Shown one piece after another: positions 47,298 to 55,841 of a stretch of 64,000 nt of DNA (positions are counted from its first letter, which is position 1; every line of letters begins with the position of its first letter). The position numbers and the translations under genes were made by a program. Under the pieces are notes generated by a model. That model was not told where the DNA came from. It was given only the letters and a program-made list of their open reading frames with translations, and searched no databases. Source of the stretch: Lentimicrobiaceae bacterium (lineage in GTDB: Bacteria > Bacteroidota > Bacteroidia > Bacteroidales > JALOCA01); NCBI GenBank assembly GCA_023227965.1, contig JALOCA010000001.1, forward strand, positions 124,001 to 188,000. Reading direction: 5' to 3'.

Positions 47298-47759
47298 TTA
47301 CATTGTACCCATAGAGTTAGTATTATTTAAATTTCTGATTATGTATATATTATAATTACCTAATGGTTTGAATCCCATTTTTTCATACAGTCGAATTGCA
47401 TATATGTTTTCTGCATGTACTTCTATTTTTACCTGTAAACCCATTTCATTGATGTAGTGAAGAGTTTTTTGTAACAATAATTTTCCCCAGCCCTTGTGCT
47501 GGTATTTTTTCTTAATGCCAAAATGATGAAGGTAGCTTCTTCTTCCGTCGGAGGTTATCCATGATGTGCCCATTATTTCTGAAGCGGAACTTTCCATAAC
47601 AATAAATTTTCCTCCCCGGGCAAGAGTATGCATGATAACGTTTGCGTCATCTGCTCTTTGTTTGCTTCCAAGCCCGATTTCAAACCAAAGCGATTCAATT
47701 TGTTCAAAATCACTTTGGTTGAAGTCTCTGAAAATTACATTACTTTCTGAGATTTTCAT
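47298..47759 (-). CDS. GNAT family N-acetyltransferase
   Basis: The 153-residue enzyme has the acetyl-CoA binding motif KKYQHKGWGKLLLQKTLHYI (about 84-103). A late YAIRLYEKMGFKPLG gives the typical GNAT C-terminal strand and helix. The substrate is unknown. Its start overlaps the nusB stop by 4 bases, so the two are translationally coupled. In my recollection of this gene run in other Bacteroidota, nusB is followed directly by DUF1573, so this gene may be an insertion. Confidence 0.85.
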   Translation of the reverse strand: MKISESNVIFRDFNQSDFEQIESLWFEIGLGSKQRADDANVIMHTLARGGKFIVMESSASEIMGTSWITSDGRRSYLHHFGIKKKYQHKGWGKLLLQKTLHYINEMGLQVKIEVHAENIYAIRLYEKMGFKPLGNYNIYIIRNLNNTNSMGTM

Positions 47760-48718
47760 TCCATCAAACCTCTCCCTATTTTAACAATTTTCTTCTGATT
47801 TTTCAAATCTACCACCAATTTATCTAATATTCCGTTAACAAAAATACTGCTTCGCGGAGTACTGTACATTTTAGCAATTTCGATGTATTCGTTCATTGTT
47901 ACTTTTACCGGAATAGATGGAAAATCAATGAATTCACATAATGCCATTTTAATGAGGATGATATCCATTAAGGCAATACGTTCGAGCTCCCAGTTTTTGA
48001 GTGCTTCGGCTATCAAAGAATCAAACCGGTTGCTGTTAACGAAGGTTTTTCGAAATAAATTCTTTACAAATAATTCATCTTCATTTTTTTCGTCTGTTCC
48101 GTCACTTTTAAATAATGTTGGTAACAGAGTTGAAGAATCAAAAGCAGTACCTACTGAATCAATAAATTTTATTACAAAAACCGCAGCAGTATCAAAATCG
48201 TCAACCCAATAAATGCTGTGTTCTTCGCAAATACTTTGCAAAATTTCGGAAGTAAAAATATGTTTTTTATAAATAGTTTTAAAAAAATGTATATCTTCTT
48301 GTAAATTAATGTTGTCTGATGCAATATACTCCTGATAGACTTTACTTTCTTTAATTTGTTGAAATAATTTACGAATGAATTCAATATCATTTGACCAGTT
48401 TATGGAGTAATATTCAATTTTTCTTCTAAAATCAATGTTCTGCGATAAAAGTTTTATAAATTGATTATCAATAAATTTAGTATTAGGGCTAAGCTCGTCG
48501 GCAGTTGGGAAAAATTTTAATTTAGCGTCTTCAAATCGGTTGGCTGCAAAGTCTACCAATTCTGTGCAAATACTGAGTTGGAAGATGAATAATTCGTAGA
48601 GTTTTTCAATGCTTTTTTTTAACTGACGTTCGGCATTGTCTGCCTCTTCATTTTCAGATTGTAAAAAAGAATACAAGGCTTGCATTATTTTAATTCGAAG
48701 ATATCGTCTGTTTAGCAT
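47756..48718 (-). CDS. nusB: Transcription antitermination factor NusB
   Basis: The protein of about 320 residues is the long Bacteroidota form. It starts MLNRRYLRIKIMQALYSFLQS (RNA-binding N-terminal helix). The canonical NusB domain is at the C-terminus: NWELERIALMDIILIKMALCEFIDFPSIPVKVTMNEYIEIAKMYSTPRSSIFVNGILDKL. NusB with NusE forms the rRNA antitermination complex. The open frame extends to 48775, but the ATG at 48718 matches the family start. It heads the nusB-to-coaE run. Confidence 0.9.
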   Translation of the reverse strand: MLNRRYLRIKIMQALYSFLQSENEEADNAERQLKKSIEKLYELFIFQLSICTELVDFAANRFEDAKLKFFPTADELSPNTKFIDNQFIKLLSQNIDFRRKIEYYSINWSNDIEFIRKLFQQIKESKVYQEYIASDNINLQEDIHFFKTIYKKHIFTSEILQSICEEHSIYWVDDFDTAAVFVIKFIDSVGTAFDSSTLLPTLFKSDGTDEKNEDELFVKNLFRKTFVNSNRFDSLIAEALKNWELERIALMDIILIKMALCEFIDFPSIPVKVTMNEYIEIAKMYSTPRSSIFVNGILDKLVVDLKNQKKIVKIGRGLME

Positions 48719-48939
48719 AAGTATATGTAAATGAGCGGTAAAAATTGTTTTCGCAAAAAAGTAAAACGACTGCAAATTTAAAATAATATTAGGAATATTT
48801 TTGGATTTAAAAAAGAAGTATATTGCGGTTCAGTTTTGAATTGTTTTTTTTAAACAAAAAATACTAAAAATAAATTTTTTTAGTTTGTTTATTTGTAGCT
48901 TTTATGCCCGACTATTTATTTAGTAATTCATTGTAAACC

Positions 48940-49275
48940 ATGGAAGAACCAGAAAAAATTTTCAAACAAGAAGTTATTTTTTCCAAATTAGTAAAGGCTG
49001 GAAAACGGACGTATTTTTTTGATATAAAATTGACTAGAAATAATGACTACTATTTAATAATTACAGAAAGCAAAAAGCTATATAACAGCGAAAGCGGTAA
49101 GTTTTACTATCATAAGAACAAAATTCTGCTTTATTTGGATCAACTTGAAAAGTTTATAAGCGGACTGAAAGCAGTTAAGGAAAATGCTACCCAAAATCTG
49201 TTACTTACCCCTCATGAAGAATTTGTGCATATTGAAACAAAGAATTCTGATTTAGAAGATGTTATATATAAATGA
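48940..49275 (+). CDS. DUF3276 (PUR-alpha-like) protein
   Basis: The 111-residue protein has the Bacteroidota DUF3276/PurA fold: IFSKLVKAGKRTYFFDIKLT, YLIITESKKL and FYYHKNKILLYLDQLEKFISGL. Members bind single-stranded nucleic acid. It stands alone, divergent from nusB with a 221-bp gap, which holds an AT-rich stretch. The function in the cell is not established. Confidence 0.9.
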   Translation: MEEPEKIFKQEVIFSKLVKAGKRTYFFDIKLTRNNDYYLIITESKKLYNSESGKFYYHKNKILLYLDQLEKFISGLKAVKENATQNLLLTPHEEFVHIETKNSDLEDVIYK

Positions 49276-49473
49276 ACGAAAAAAGATTAAGTTCGCTGCG
49301 TGGCATTTTTATCACCTTGCACAAAACTTATTAACATTTACCATCCTTTACGCAAAGTTTTTTTAAAACGTGTATTTTTGTGCAATCATTTGAAAAGAAA
49401 ATGACAGATGGGGGTTACATCATTATTTTATTTTTTAAATAGCATAAATTCATTTATATAGAGTAGTTTTTTT

Positions 49474-50289
49474 ATGGGGAAAGTCATAACTATTGCCAAT
49501 CAAAAAGGAGGGGTTGGAAAAACCACTACTGCAATCAATTTAAGTGCGAGTTTTGCCGTACTGGAATATCGCACATTATTAATTGATGCAGACCCTCAGG
49601 CAAATACAACGTCTGGTGTAGGTTTTGACCCCAAAATTATCAAAACAAGCATTTATGAATGCCTGCTCGATGATATTGACCCCAAAAATGTAATCATTTC
49701 CACTTCCACTCCTAACCTGGATTTATTACCTGCCCATATTGACCTTGTTGGTGCTGAAATTGAGATGATTAACATGCCACATAGGGAGAAAATGATGAAA
49801 AATGTTATTCAACACATAAAAAATGATTATGATTTTATTGTAATAGATTGCTCGCCATCATTGGGTTTGGTTACTGTAAATGCTTTAGTCGCAGCTGACT
49901 CTGTTATAGTACCCGTTCAATGTGAATATTTTGCTTTGGAAGGGCTTGGCAAGTTGCTCAACACTATAAAAATTGTACAATCCCGTTTAAATCCCGAGTT
50001 AGATATTGAAGGAATTTTACTAACCATGTATGATACTCGGTTGCGTTTGTCGAACCAGGTAGTGGAAGAAGTTAAAACCCATTTTCAACAAATGGTTTTT
50101 GAAACGTTAATCAACAGAAATACAAGATTAGGTGAAGCTCCCAGTTTTGGTGAAACCATTATTATGCACGATGCAAGTAGCGTAGGTGCTGTCAACTATC
50201 TAAATCTTGCCCGCGAGATTTTGCAAAAAAATTCTCTTACAAAAATTAATTCATCTGACAAACAAATAGATATTGCCAATGAACCCTAA
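49474..50289 (+). CDS. parA: Chromosome partitioning ATPase ParA (Soj)
   Basis: The 271-residue Walker-type ATPase moves the replication origin with ParB. It has the deviant Walker A KGGVGKTTTAINL (about 10-22), LIDADPQANTT and FIVIDCSPSLGLVTVNAL, and ends with the FGETIIMHDASSVGA segment. The length is the chromosomal type. It overlaps parB by 11 bases. It heads the parA-parB-DUF5683-dapB order typical of Bacteroidota. Confidence 0.96.
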   Translation: MGKVITIANQKGGVGKTTTAINLSASFAVLEYRTLLIDADPQANTTSGVGFDPKIIKTSIYECLLDDIDPKNVIISTSTPNLDLLPAHIDLVGAEIEMINMPHREKMMKNVIQHIKNDYDFIVIDCSPSLGLVTVNALVAADSVIVPVQCEYFALEGLGKLLNTIKIVQSRLNPELDIEGILLTMYDTRLRLSNQVVEEVKTHFQQMVFETLINRNTRLGEAPSFGETIIMHDASSVGAVNYLNLAREILQKNSLTKINSSDKQIDIANEP

Positions 50290-51166
50290 AAAAAAAGCCC
50301 TCGGCAGGGGGTTAAGTGCAATACTGGAAAGTCCTGAAACCGACATAACATCCACCGATATTTCCGGGAATTATGTAGCAGGTGCCATTGCAAATATTCC
50401 TGTTTCCGCTATTGAAGCCAATCCTTTCCAACCTCGAACAGATTTTGAAGTTGAAGCTCTTGAAGAATTGGCACAATCTATTCGGGAGCAAGGTATTATT
50501 CAGCCCATCACTGTAAGAAAGATGGGTTTTGATACTTATCAATTGATTTCGGGTGAACGAAGGTTGCGGGCATCGCATATTGCCGGTTTGCAAAATATCC
50601 CTGCTTATATAAGGGTGGCAAACGATAAACAAATGCTCGAAATGGCACTTGTTGAAAATATACAGCGCGAAAACCTGAATCCTATGGAAATAGCCATTAG
50701 TTACAAACGATTGATAGAAGAATGTGAAATTACACAGGAAGAATTGGGCAACCAGGTAGGGAAAAATCGTAGCACAATAACTAACTTCCTGCGTTTGTTG
50801 AAATTGCCTCCGGAAATTCAAATTGCCTTACGTGACAATAAAATCAGCATGGGGCATGCAAGAGCCCTCATCAATGTGGATGACGTGGAAAAACAACTCA
50901 CCATTCTGAAAAATATTCTTGAAAAGGACCTTCCGGTAAGAAAAGTGGAAGAATGGGTTCGTAAATTAAATGATATTGAATCACAAGCTAAAAAGGATAA
51001 AAATATTGTCTTACCGGATGAATTAAGCAAAGTGAAAGAAGTGCTGAAATTCCGTTTCCAGGTTAAAGTTAACCTTACTGTAACTGATAAAGGAAAAGGA
51101 AAGATTGTAATCCCATTCTCTTCGGCAAAGGAGCTTGACAGGATTATCAGTTTAATGAACAGCTAA
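50279..51166 (+). CDS. parB: Chromosome partitioning protein ParB
   Basis: The protein of about 295 residues has an N-terminal ParA-activating basic start (KKKALGRGLSAILE). The CTP-binding ParB/Srx domain has NPFQPRTDFE, ISGERRLRASHIAGL and MALVENIQRENLNP. The HTH follows (TQEELGNQVGKNRSTITNFLRLL). I chose the ATG at 50279 because the frame otherwise starts with TTG two codons before. It overlaps parA, so the two are coupled. No parS site was found in the window. Confidence 0.95.
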   Translation: MNPKKKALGRGLSAILESPETDITSTDISGNYVAGAIANIPVSAIEANPFQPRTDFEVEALEELAQSIREQGIIQPITVRKMGFDTYQLISGERRLRASHIAGLQNIPAYIRVANDKQMLEMALVENIQRENLNPMEIAISYKRLIEECEITQEELGNQVGKNRSTITNFLRLLKLPPEIQIALRDNKISMGHARALINVDDVEKQLTILKNILEKDLPVRKVEEWVRKLNDIESQAKKDKNIVLPDELSKVKEVLKFRFQVKVNLTVTDKGKGKIVIPFSSAKELDRIISLMNS

Positions 51167-51211
51167 CTATTTTAAGTATCTTTTTATAAAAATTAATTTA
51201 TCAAATTTATT

Positions 51212-51796
51212 TTGGCTATTAAAAAAAGTTGTTTTGTAATAATACTATTATTGTTGTTTGTATTTAGCTGCTCTACTTTTGCTCAAAAGCCAATAACTTC
51301 TGATTCAATTGTAAAAGAAAAAGCTGTAAATATAAAGCCTACACATTCGCCTCATAAAGCCACGGTGTTTTCTATGGTATTACCAGGACTGGGGCAGGCA
51401 TATAACCATAAGTACTGGAAAATACCTGTAATATATGCAGGATTCGGTGTTTTAGGTTATTATCTTTTAACAAATAATGATGAATACAGTAAATTCAAGG
51501 AAGCATATCGCTATGTAGCCAGCGGGGATACCAGCCCCATTTCTAACCCGTATGTTGGTAAATATAATCAGGACCAATTGTTAACAGCAAAAGATTATTA
51601 CAGACGAAGATTGGAACTTACGTATATTCTTTCCGGAGTTTGGTATCTATTGAATGTAGTTGATGCTACAGTGGATGCCCATTTTTTCGACTACGACATC
51701 AGTGATGATTTGTCTATGCATATTGAACCTGCAATACAATGCAAACCTTTATCTTTTCAGCCCCAACCGGGTGTTCGTTTAACTTTCAGATTTTAA
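51212..51796 (+). CDS. DUF5683 domain membrane protein
   Basis: The 194-residue protein has a signal-like hydrophobic start (about 6-24) and the DUF5683 core: SMVLPGLGQAYNHKYWKIPVIYAGFGVLGYYL, then YYRRRLELTYILSGVWYLLNVVDATVDAHFFDYD. It ends GVRLTFRF, like an outer-membrane-associated protein. Function unknown. Its start is TTG at 51212, with no ATG before the conserved part. It follows parB by 45 bp, and dapB follows it. Confidence 0.8.
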   Translation: MAIKKSCFVIILLLLFVFSCSTFAQKPITSDSIVKEKAVNIKPTHSPHKATVFSMVLPGLGQAYNHKYWKIPVIYAGFGVLGYYLLTNNDEYSKFKEAYRYVASGDTSPISNPYVGKYNQDQLLTAKDYYRRRLELTYILSGVWYLLNVVDATVDAHFFDYDISDDLSMHIEPAIQCKPLSFQPQPGVRLTFRF

Positions 51797-51882
51797 AATG
51801 TTTATTTTGTATTGGTCTCATAAGTGATACGGATTCGAAACCAAATGAAAATATTTTAAACCATATTAATAATTAATAACAA

Positions 51883-51975
51883 ATGAACCAAGCATGTTCG
51901 TTAAACACAAACACGGATGAAAATCTCACATGCGAGCTCCATCCGACCTTAATTTAAAATTATTTACGGATGAAA
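51883..51975 (+). repeat. 93-nt repeat, copy 1, forming the dapB leader and start codon
   Basis: This sequence is about 92 percent identical by eye to the reverse complement of 56667-56760. It ends with ACGGATGAAA, whose ATG is the dapB start. It contains an imperfect stem with CGGATG and CATCCG arms around a CTC-GAG inner pair. In one frame it matches the small ORF at 56644-56829, but here a TGA replaces the TGG codon, so this is a decayed or noncoding copy. Confidence 0.8.
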
Positions 51976-52686
51976 ATAGCACTTATTGGTTACGGAAAAA
52001 TGGGTAGGGAGATTGAAAAAACTGCCATAGAGCGAGGTCATGAAATTTGCGCTCGCATTGATAATTCGGAACAGTGGAGCGTAAAGCAAAGTGCTTTTAT
52101 CACTGCCGATGTTGCCCTTGAGTTTTCAACCCCGGATGCTGTTGTTGATAATCTGAAAAGATGTTTTGATAATCAGGTTCCGGTTGTTTGTGGCACAACG
52201 GGATGGCTAAGCCATTTGGAATACATAACCGGATACTGTAACGAAAAAAACGGAACATTGTTCTATGCTTCAAATTTCAGCATTGGGGTAAATATATTTT
52301 TTGAGATTAATAAATTACTGGCAACTTTAATGCGGGAACATCCGGAATATGGTATCGGCATAGAAGAAGTACACCATATTCACAAACTGGATGCGCCCAG
52401 TGGTACCGCCATTACGCTTGCCCACGATATTATGAAATGTAATCCCGGAAAAACAAAATGGGTAAACCAGGCTACTAATGATGCTGATACCCTCTCTATC
52501 CTCTCTGAAAGAACAGGAACTGTTCCGGGTACCCATGCAGTGCATTATGAATCGTCATCGGATAACATAACCATTACCCATTCGGCGTACAACCGAAGTG
52601 GTTTTGTAACCGGAGCTTTGTCGGCTGCAGAATGGGTTAAAGATAAAAAAGGTGTTTTTACAATGAAAGATTTCTTAAACCTTTGA
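51970..52686 (+). CDS. dapB: 4-hydroxy-tetrahydrodipicolinate reductase
   Basis: The 238-residue enzyme makes tetrahydrodipicolinate in the lysine and diaminopimelate pathway. It has the NAD(P)H-binding IGYGKMGREIE, VVCGTTGW and the catalytic EEVHHIHKLDAPSGTAITLA block. Length is typical of the Bacteroidota form. The start at 51970 is canonical, yet its ATG and leader lie inside a repeated element that has a second copy at 56667-56760. It is 173 bp after the DUF5683 gene. Confidence 0.95.
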   Translation: MKIALIGYGKMGREIEKTAIERGHEICARIDNSEQWSVKQSAFITADVALEFSTPDAVVDNLKRCFDNQVPVVCGTTGWLSHLEYITGYCNEKNGTLFYASNFSIGVNIFFEINKLLATLMREHPEYGIGIEEVHHIHKLDAPSGTAITLAHDIMKCNPGKTKWVNQATNDADTLSILSERTGTVPGTHAVHYESSSDNITITHSAYNRSGFVTGALSAAEWVKDKKGVFTMKDFLNL

Positions 52687-52687
52687 A

Positions 52688-52825
52688 ATGATGAATCTGA
52701 TAATCTTTCTGCCGTTTTTTATTCTTACATTTGTGCAGTTAAAAAACAAACTTCTGAAGAAACTTTTAATGAGCAGAGACTTTGATACTGAAAAATGCTA
52801 CTGGATTTCTTCTTATTTTATATGA
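52688..52825 (+). CDS. Possible 45-residue small membrane protein
   Basis: An ORF of 45 codons starts 1 bp after the dapB stop and ends 17 bp before aroK. Its first half is hydrophobic (MMNLIIFLPFFILTFVQL) and the second half is basic and then polar. It could be a small membrane protein or chance. No relatives are known to me. Confidence 0.3.
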   Translation: MMNLIIFLPFFILTFVQLKNKLLKKLLMSRDFDTEKCYWISSYFI

Positions 52826-52842
52826 TTTATTTTTAAATAATT

Positions 52843-53379
52843 GTGAATAATCTAAAAAAAATATTCCTGGTAGGCTACATGGGAAGTGGGAAAACTACCC
52901 AGGGAAATAGGATTTCTAACAGATTAAATATTGATTTTTTTGACCTTGACCAGGAAATTGAAAGCCGATATAGGCTCAGTGTTTTCGACTTCTTTCTTAA
53001 ATATGGTGAAGATGCTTTCCGGAAAATAGAAAGTAACGTATTGCGTTCGCTTTCTGAAAATGAAAATTATGTTATTTCCACCGGAGGCGGAACTCCTTGT
53101 TTTAACAATAACATGGAATGGATGAACCGTACCGGCATTACATTTTACATTAAAATGCAGGAGGGTGTATTGATAAACCGCTTAGCAGCCTCGAAAACCA
53201 AACGCCCTTTGCTTATGGGCAAAACCGACGAAGAAGTGGCGTTATTTGTAAAAAACCAACTTGCCGAACGCGAGTATTATTACAAACAGGCACATTATGA
53301 ATTGGATGGAATGAGCTTTGACGCAGATATGGTTCCGGCTATTATCGAAAACCATTATACATCTTACATGTCGTTATGA
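52843..53379 (+). CDS. aroK: Shikimate kinase
   Basis: The 178-residue kinase phosphorylates shikimate in the chorismate pathway. Walker A is GYMGSGKTTQGNRI (about 12-25), then FDLDQEIESR and STGGGTPC, then the AASKTKRPLL lid. It starts with GTG at 52843, and no earlier ATG is in frame. Its end overlaps the convergent rlmD gene by 6 bases. The pathway partner aroQ is at 4.2 kb. Confidence 0.94.
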   Translation: MNNLKKIFLVGYMGSGKTTQGNRISNRLNIDFFDLDQEIESRYRLSVFDFFLKYGEDAFRKIESNVLRSLSENENYVISTGGGTPCFNNNMEWMNRTGITFYIKMQEGVLINRLAASKTKRPLLMGKTDEEVALFVKNQLAEREYYYKQAHYELDGMSFDADMVPAIIENHYTSYMSL

Positions 53380-54771
53380 TTTTCTGACAAGAAGACTAAC
53401 ATTCTCCACATGCTGGGTATGCGGGAACATATCCACAGGTTGTACCTTTTCCACACTGTATTTTTCGGCAAGTAATGCGATGTCGCGTGCCTGGGTAGCA
53501 GGATTGCAACTTACATATATTATGCGTTTTGGTTCAATTTGCAATAATTGTGCTATCACTTTGGGATGCATGCCCGAACGGGGCGGGTCTGTGATTACGA
53601 CATCAGGATACCCTTGTTCTGCAACGAAATTATCAGTAAAAAGTGCTGCCAGGTCGTCGGCAAAAAAATGTGCGTTAGAAATTCCGTTAATTCCTGCATT
53701 TATTTTGGCATCCTCCACTGCCGAAGGAACATATTCTATTCCTATCACCTTTGCTGCCTTACTGGCAACGAAAATTGCAATGGTTCCAGTTCCGGTGTAA
53801 AGGTCGTAAACTGTTTCGTTACCGTGTAAATCAGCAAACTCCCGGGCAACTTTGTACAAAGTTTCTGCCTGGCCGGGATTGGTTTGGTAAAAGGAAATGG
53901 GACCTATTTTAAACTGTAAGTCTTCCATTTTTTCCATCAGAAAAGGTTCTCCGCTGTACAACCTGACAGGCAAATCGGAAATAGTATCGTTTTTCTTTTC
54001 GTTTACAACATACATAAGCGAAACTATTTCAGGGAAAACGGAAGCTATGTGTGCAAGCAGAGGCTGGTATTTATTGGGTAAATCTTCATTAACTACCAAG
54101 ATAACCATGAACTGTCCTGCAACATTATTCCGGATAATGATATTCCTTAAAAAACCCGTGTGATTTCGCGCATCAAAAAAATCCAGATTGTTTTGTACCG
54201 CATATGCCCTTACCTCTAATCGTATGGCATTGGAAGGATGCGGTTGCAGGTGGCATTCGGTAATGTCGAGCACACGGTCGAAGAGTTGGGGCATATGAAA
54301 ACCCAAACCCAGGCTGCTTTCTTTTTCGCCAGTAGGAGGGGTGGTAAACCATTTGTGGTTTGAAAACGTATATTCCAGTTTGTTCCGGTAAAAATATTTC
54401 TTTTCAGAGCCTAAAATGGGCAAGACAACGGGGAAATCAAACTTCCCGATACGGCGGAAATTGTCCTCCACTTGCTTTTGTTTGTACAATAACTGGTGGG
54501 CATAGTCCATGTTTTGCCATTTACAACCTCCGCAAAGCCCGAAGTGTATGCAGCCAGGCTCTGTGCGTGCAGTTGAATAAGAATGAAAAGCAATGGCTTT
54601 ACCTTCCATATACGATTTCCTTTTACGGGTAATTTGCACGTCAGCTACATCGCCGGGAACCACGTTGGGTACGAATAAAACCATCGTGTTAATTCGCGCA
54701 ACCGACATCCCTTCGGCTCCGGCATCGGTAAAAAGTACTTTTTCTATTATCGGAAATGTTTTTTTTCGCAT
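53374..54771 (-). CDS. rlmD: 23S rRNA (uracil1939-C5)-methyltransferase RlmD
   Basis: The 465-residue TrmA-family enzyme has an N-terminal TRAM RNA-binding domain (about 8-60). The iron-sulfur cysteines are in CIHFGLCGGCKWQ. SAM-binding YDLYTGTGTIAIFVA follows, and then the catalytic YVSCNPATQARD preceded by VVITDPPRSGMHP. All key residues are present. RlmD modifies U1939; some Bacteroidota homologues are annotated only as RlmD-like. It is a single gene with no operon partner. Confidence 0.9.
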   Translation of the reverse strand: MRKKTFPIIEKVLFTDAGAEGMSVARINTMVLFVPNVVPGDVADVQITRKRKSYMEGKAIAFHSYSTARTEPGCIHFGLCGGCKWQNMDYAHQLLYKQKQVEDNFRRIGKFDFPVVLPILGSEKKYFYRNKLEYTFSNHKWFTTPPTGEKESSLGLGFHMPQLFDRVLDITECHLQPHPSNAIRLEVRAYAVQNNLDFFDARNHTGFLRNIIIRNNVAGQFMVILVVNEDLPNKYQPLLAHIASVFPEIVSLMYVVNEKKNDTISDLPVRLYSGEPFLMEKMEDLQFKIGPISFYQTNPGQAETLYKVAREFADLHGNETVYDLYTGTGTIAIFVASKAAKVIGIEYVPSAVEDAKINAGINGISNAHFFADDLAALFTDNFVAEQGYPDVVITDPPRSGMHPKVIAQLLQIEPKRIIYVSCNPATQARDIALLAEKYSVEKVQPVDMFPHTQHVENVSLLVRKS

Positions 54772-54880
54772 GGGATAAATTGCTGGATTTTTTTATGTAG
54801 TCGGCAAAGGTAGCAATTTAGTCTGCAGAATGCCGAGAAGCATAAAAAGAGCAATATATTGAATAATTTTACAGGAGTAA

Positions 54881-55597
54881 TTACCATTGCATAGGCACCT
54901 CCATCAGCAAAAATTCAGCATTGCTGGAGGCTTTGATGAAGAATGTGTTTGTTTCCCAGATACCCATTCCGTCGCGTGTGTTGAGCACCTGATTATCTAT
55001 GGTAATTTCACCGCTTATTACAAAGATGTAAACCCCATTTCCTTTTGATTTGAGGGTATAATCGCTGCCAAACTCTTTGCCGAATTTTCCAATATGAAAC
55101 CAAGCATCCTGGTAAATCCATACACCGGCATCGCCAGGATTGGGAGAAAGGATTTGCTGCAATTTGTTTTGCCTGTCGGAAAGATGCAAGGTAATTTGAT
55201 CGTAACGGGGGGTAACGCTTTTGCGGTTTGGGAAAATCCAAATCTGCAGCAGTTGTACTCTTTTATCTTTGTTCTTATTGTACTCACTATGAAGGATGCC
55301 TGTTCCTGCGCTCATTACCTGTACGTCACCATGTTTTATTACTCCTGTATTCCCCAGGCTATCTTTGTGTTCAAGATCTCCTTCAAGCGGGATGGTAATA
55401 ATTTCCATGTTGTCGTGAGGATGGGTATCAAAACCCATCCCTCCTTCGATAGTATCGTCGTTCAGTACTCGTAATGCACCGAAATGAATGCGTTCGGGAT
55501 TGTAATAATTTGCAAAACTAAAAGTATGAAAAGTATCGAGCCATCCATGGGTTGCATGCCCGCGGCTTTTGGCTGAATGGATGATTGTTTTTGCCAT
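54881..55597 (-). CDS. Pirin family protein (quercetinase-like cupin)
   Basis: The 238-residue bicupin has the pirin metal site: HTFSFANYYNPERIHFGALRVLNDD, GMGFDTHPHDNMEIITIPLEG and VMSAGTGILHSEYN, with conserved histidines and glutamate. Pirins include quercetin dioxygenases and regulators; the substrate is unknown here. It stands alone on the minus strand just before the accessory cassette region. Confidence 0.92.
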   Translation of the reverse strand: MAKTIIHSAKSRGHATHGWLDTFHTFSFANYYNPERIHFGALRVLNDDTIEGGMGFDTHPHDNMEIITIPLEGDLEHKDSLGNTGVIKHGDVQVMSAGTGILHSEYNKNKDKRVQLLQIWIFPNRKSVTPRYDQITLHLSDRQNKLQQILSPNPGDAGVWIYQDAWFHIGKFGKEFGSDYTLKSKGNGVYIFVISGEITIDNQVLNTRDGMGIWETNTFFIKASSNAEFLLMEVPMQW

Positions 55598-55700
55598 GAT
55601 TAAAAAACTTTATGGCAATGAAACAAGTTAAGCAGGGATTTTGTTTGCTTCAGTTGCAGCTTGGTTCTTTGAGCTAGGTTGCAATTCTGCTCGGAACTTT

Positions 55701-55830
55701 AGAAAATTTGTAATTTTCTGTTTTCATTTACTTCATTTTTACTTTTTATTCTGCGGAATTGTAAATTCCGCTTTGTTCCGGGCGGTAAAGCATTTGCCGC
55801 TCAGCCGGGACTTCGTGCCTATTTATTAGC
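55701..55830. repeat. Cluster of 8-bp hairpins with 3-nt loops
   Basis: Three short hairpins follow each other. They are 55701-55719 (AGAAAATT/AATTTTCT, loop TGT), 55753-55771 (GCGGAATT/AATTCCGC, loop GTA) and 55782-55800 (GCGGTAAA/TTTGCCGC with one G-T pair, loop GCA). The last 6 nt (ATTAGC, 55825-55830) resemble the GTTAGC core found next to the other cassette genes. The 55598-55841 gap holds no ORF. Confidence 0.65.
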
Positions 55831-55841
55831 CCACGTAATTA

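Noticed and set aside
49272..49334. A 20-codon ORF overlapping the DUF3276 stop (ATGA)
   Set aside because: It is too short, has no hydrophobic or conserved character, and is likely chance.
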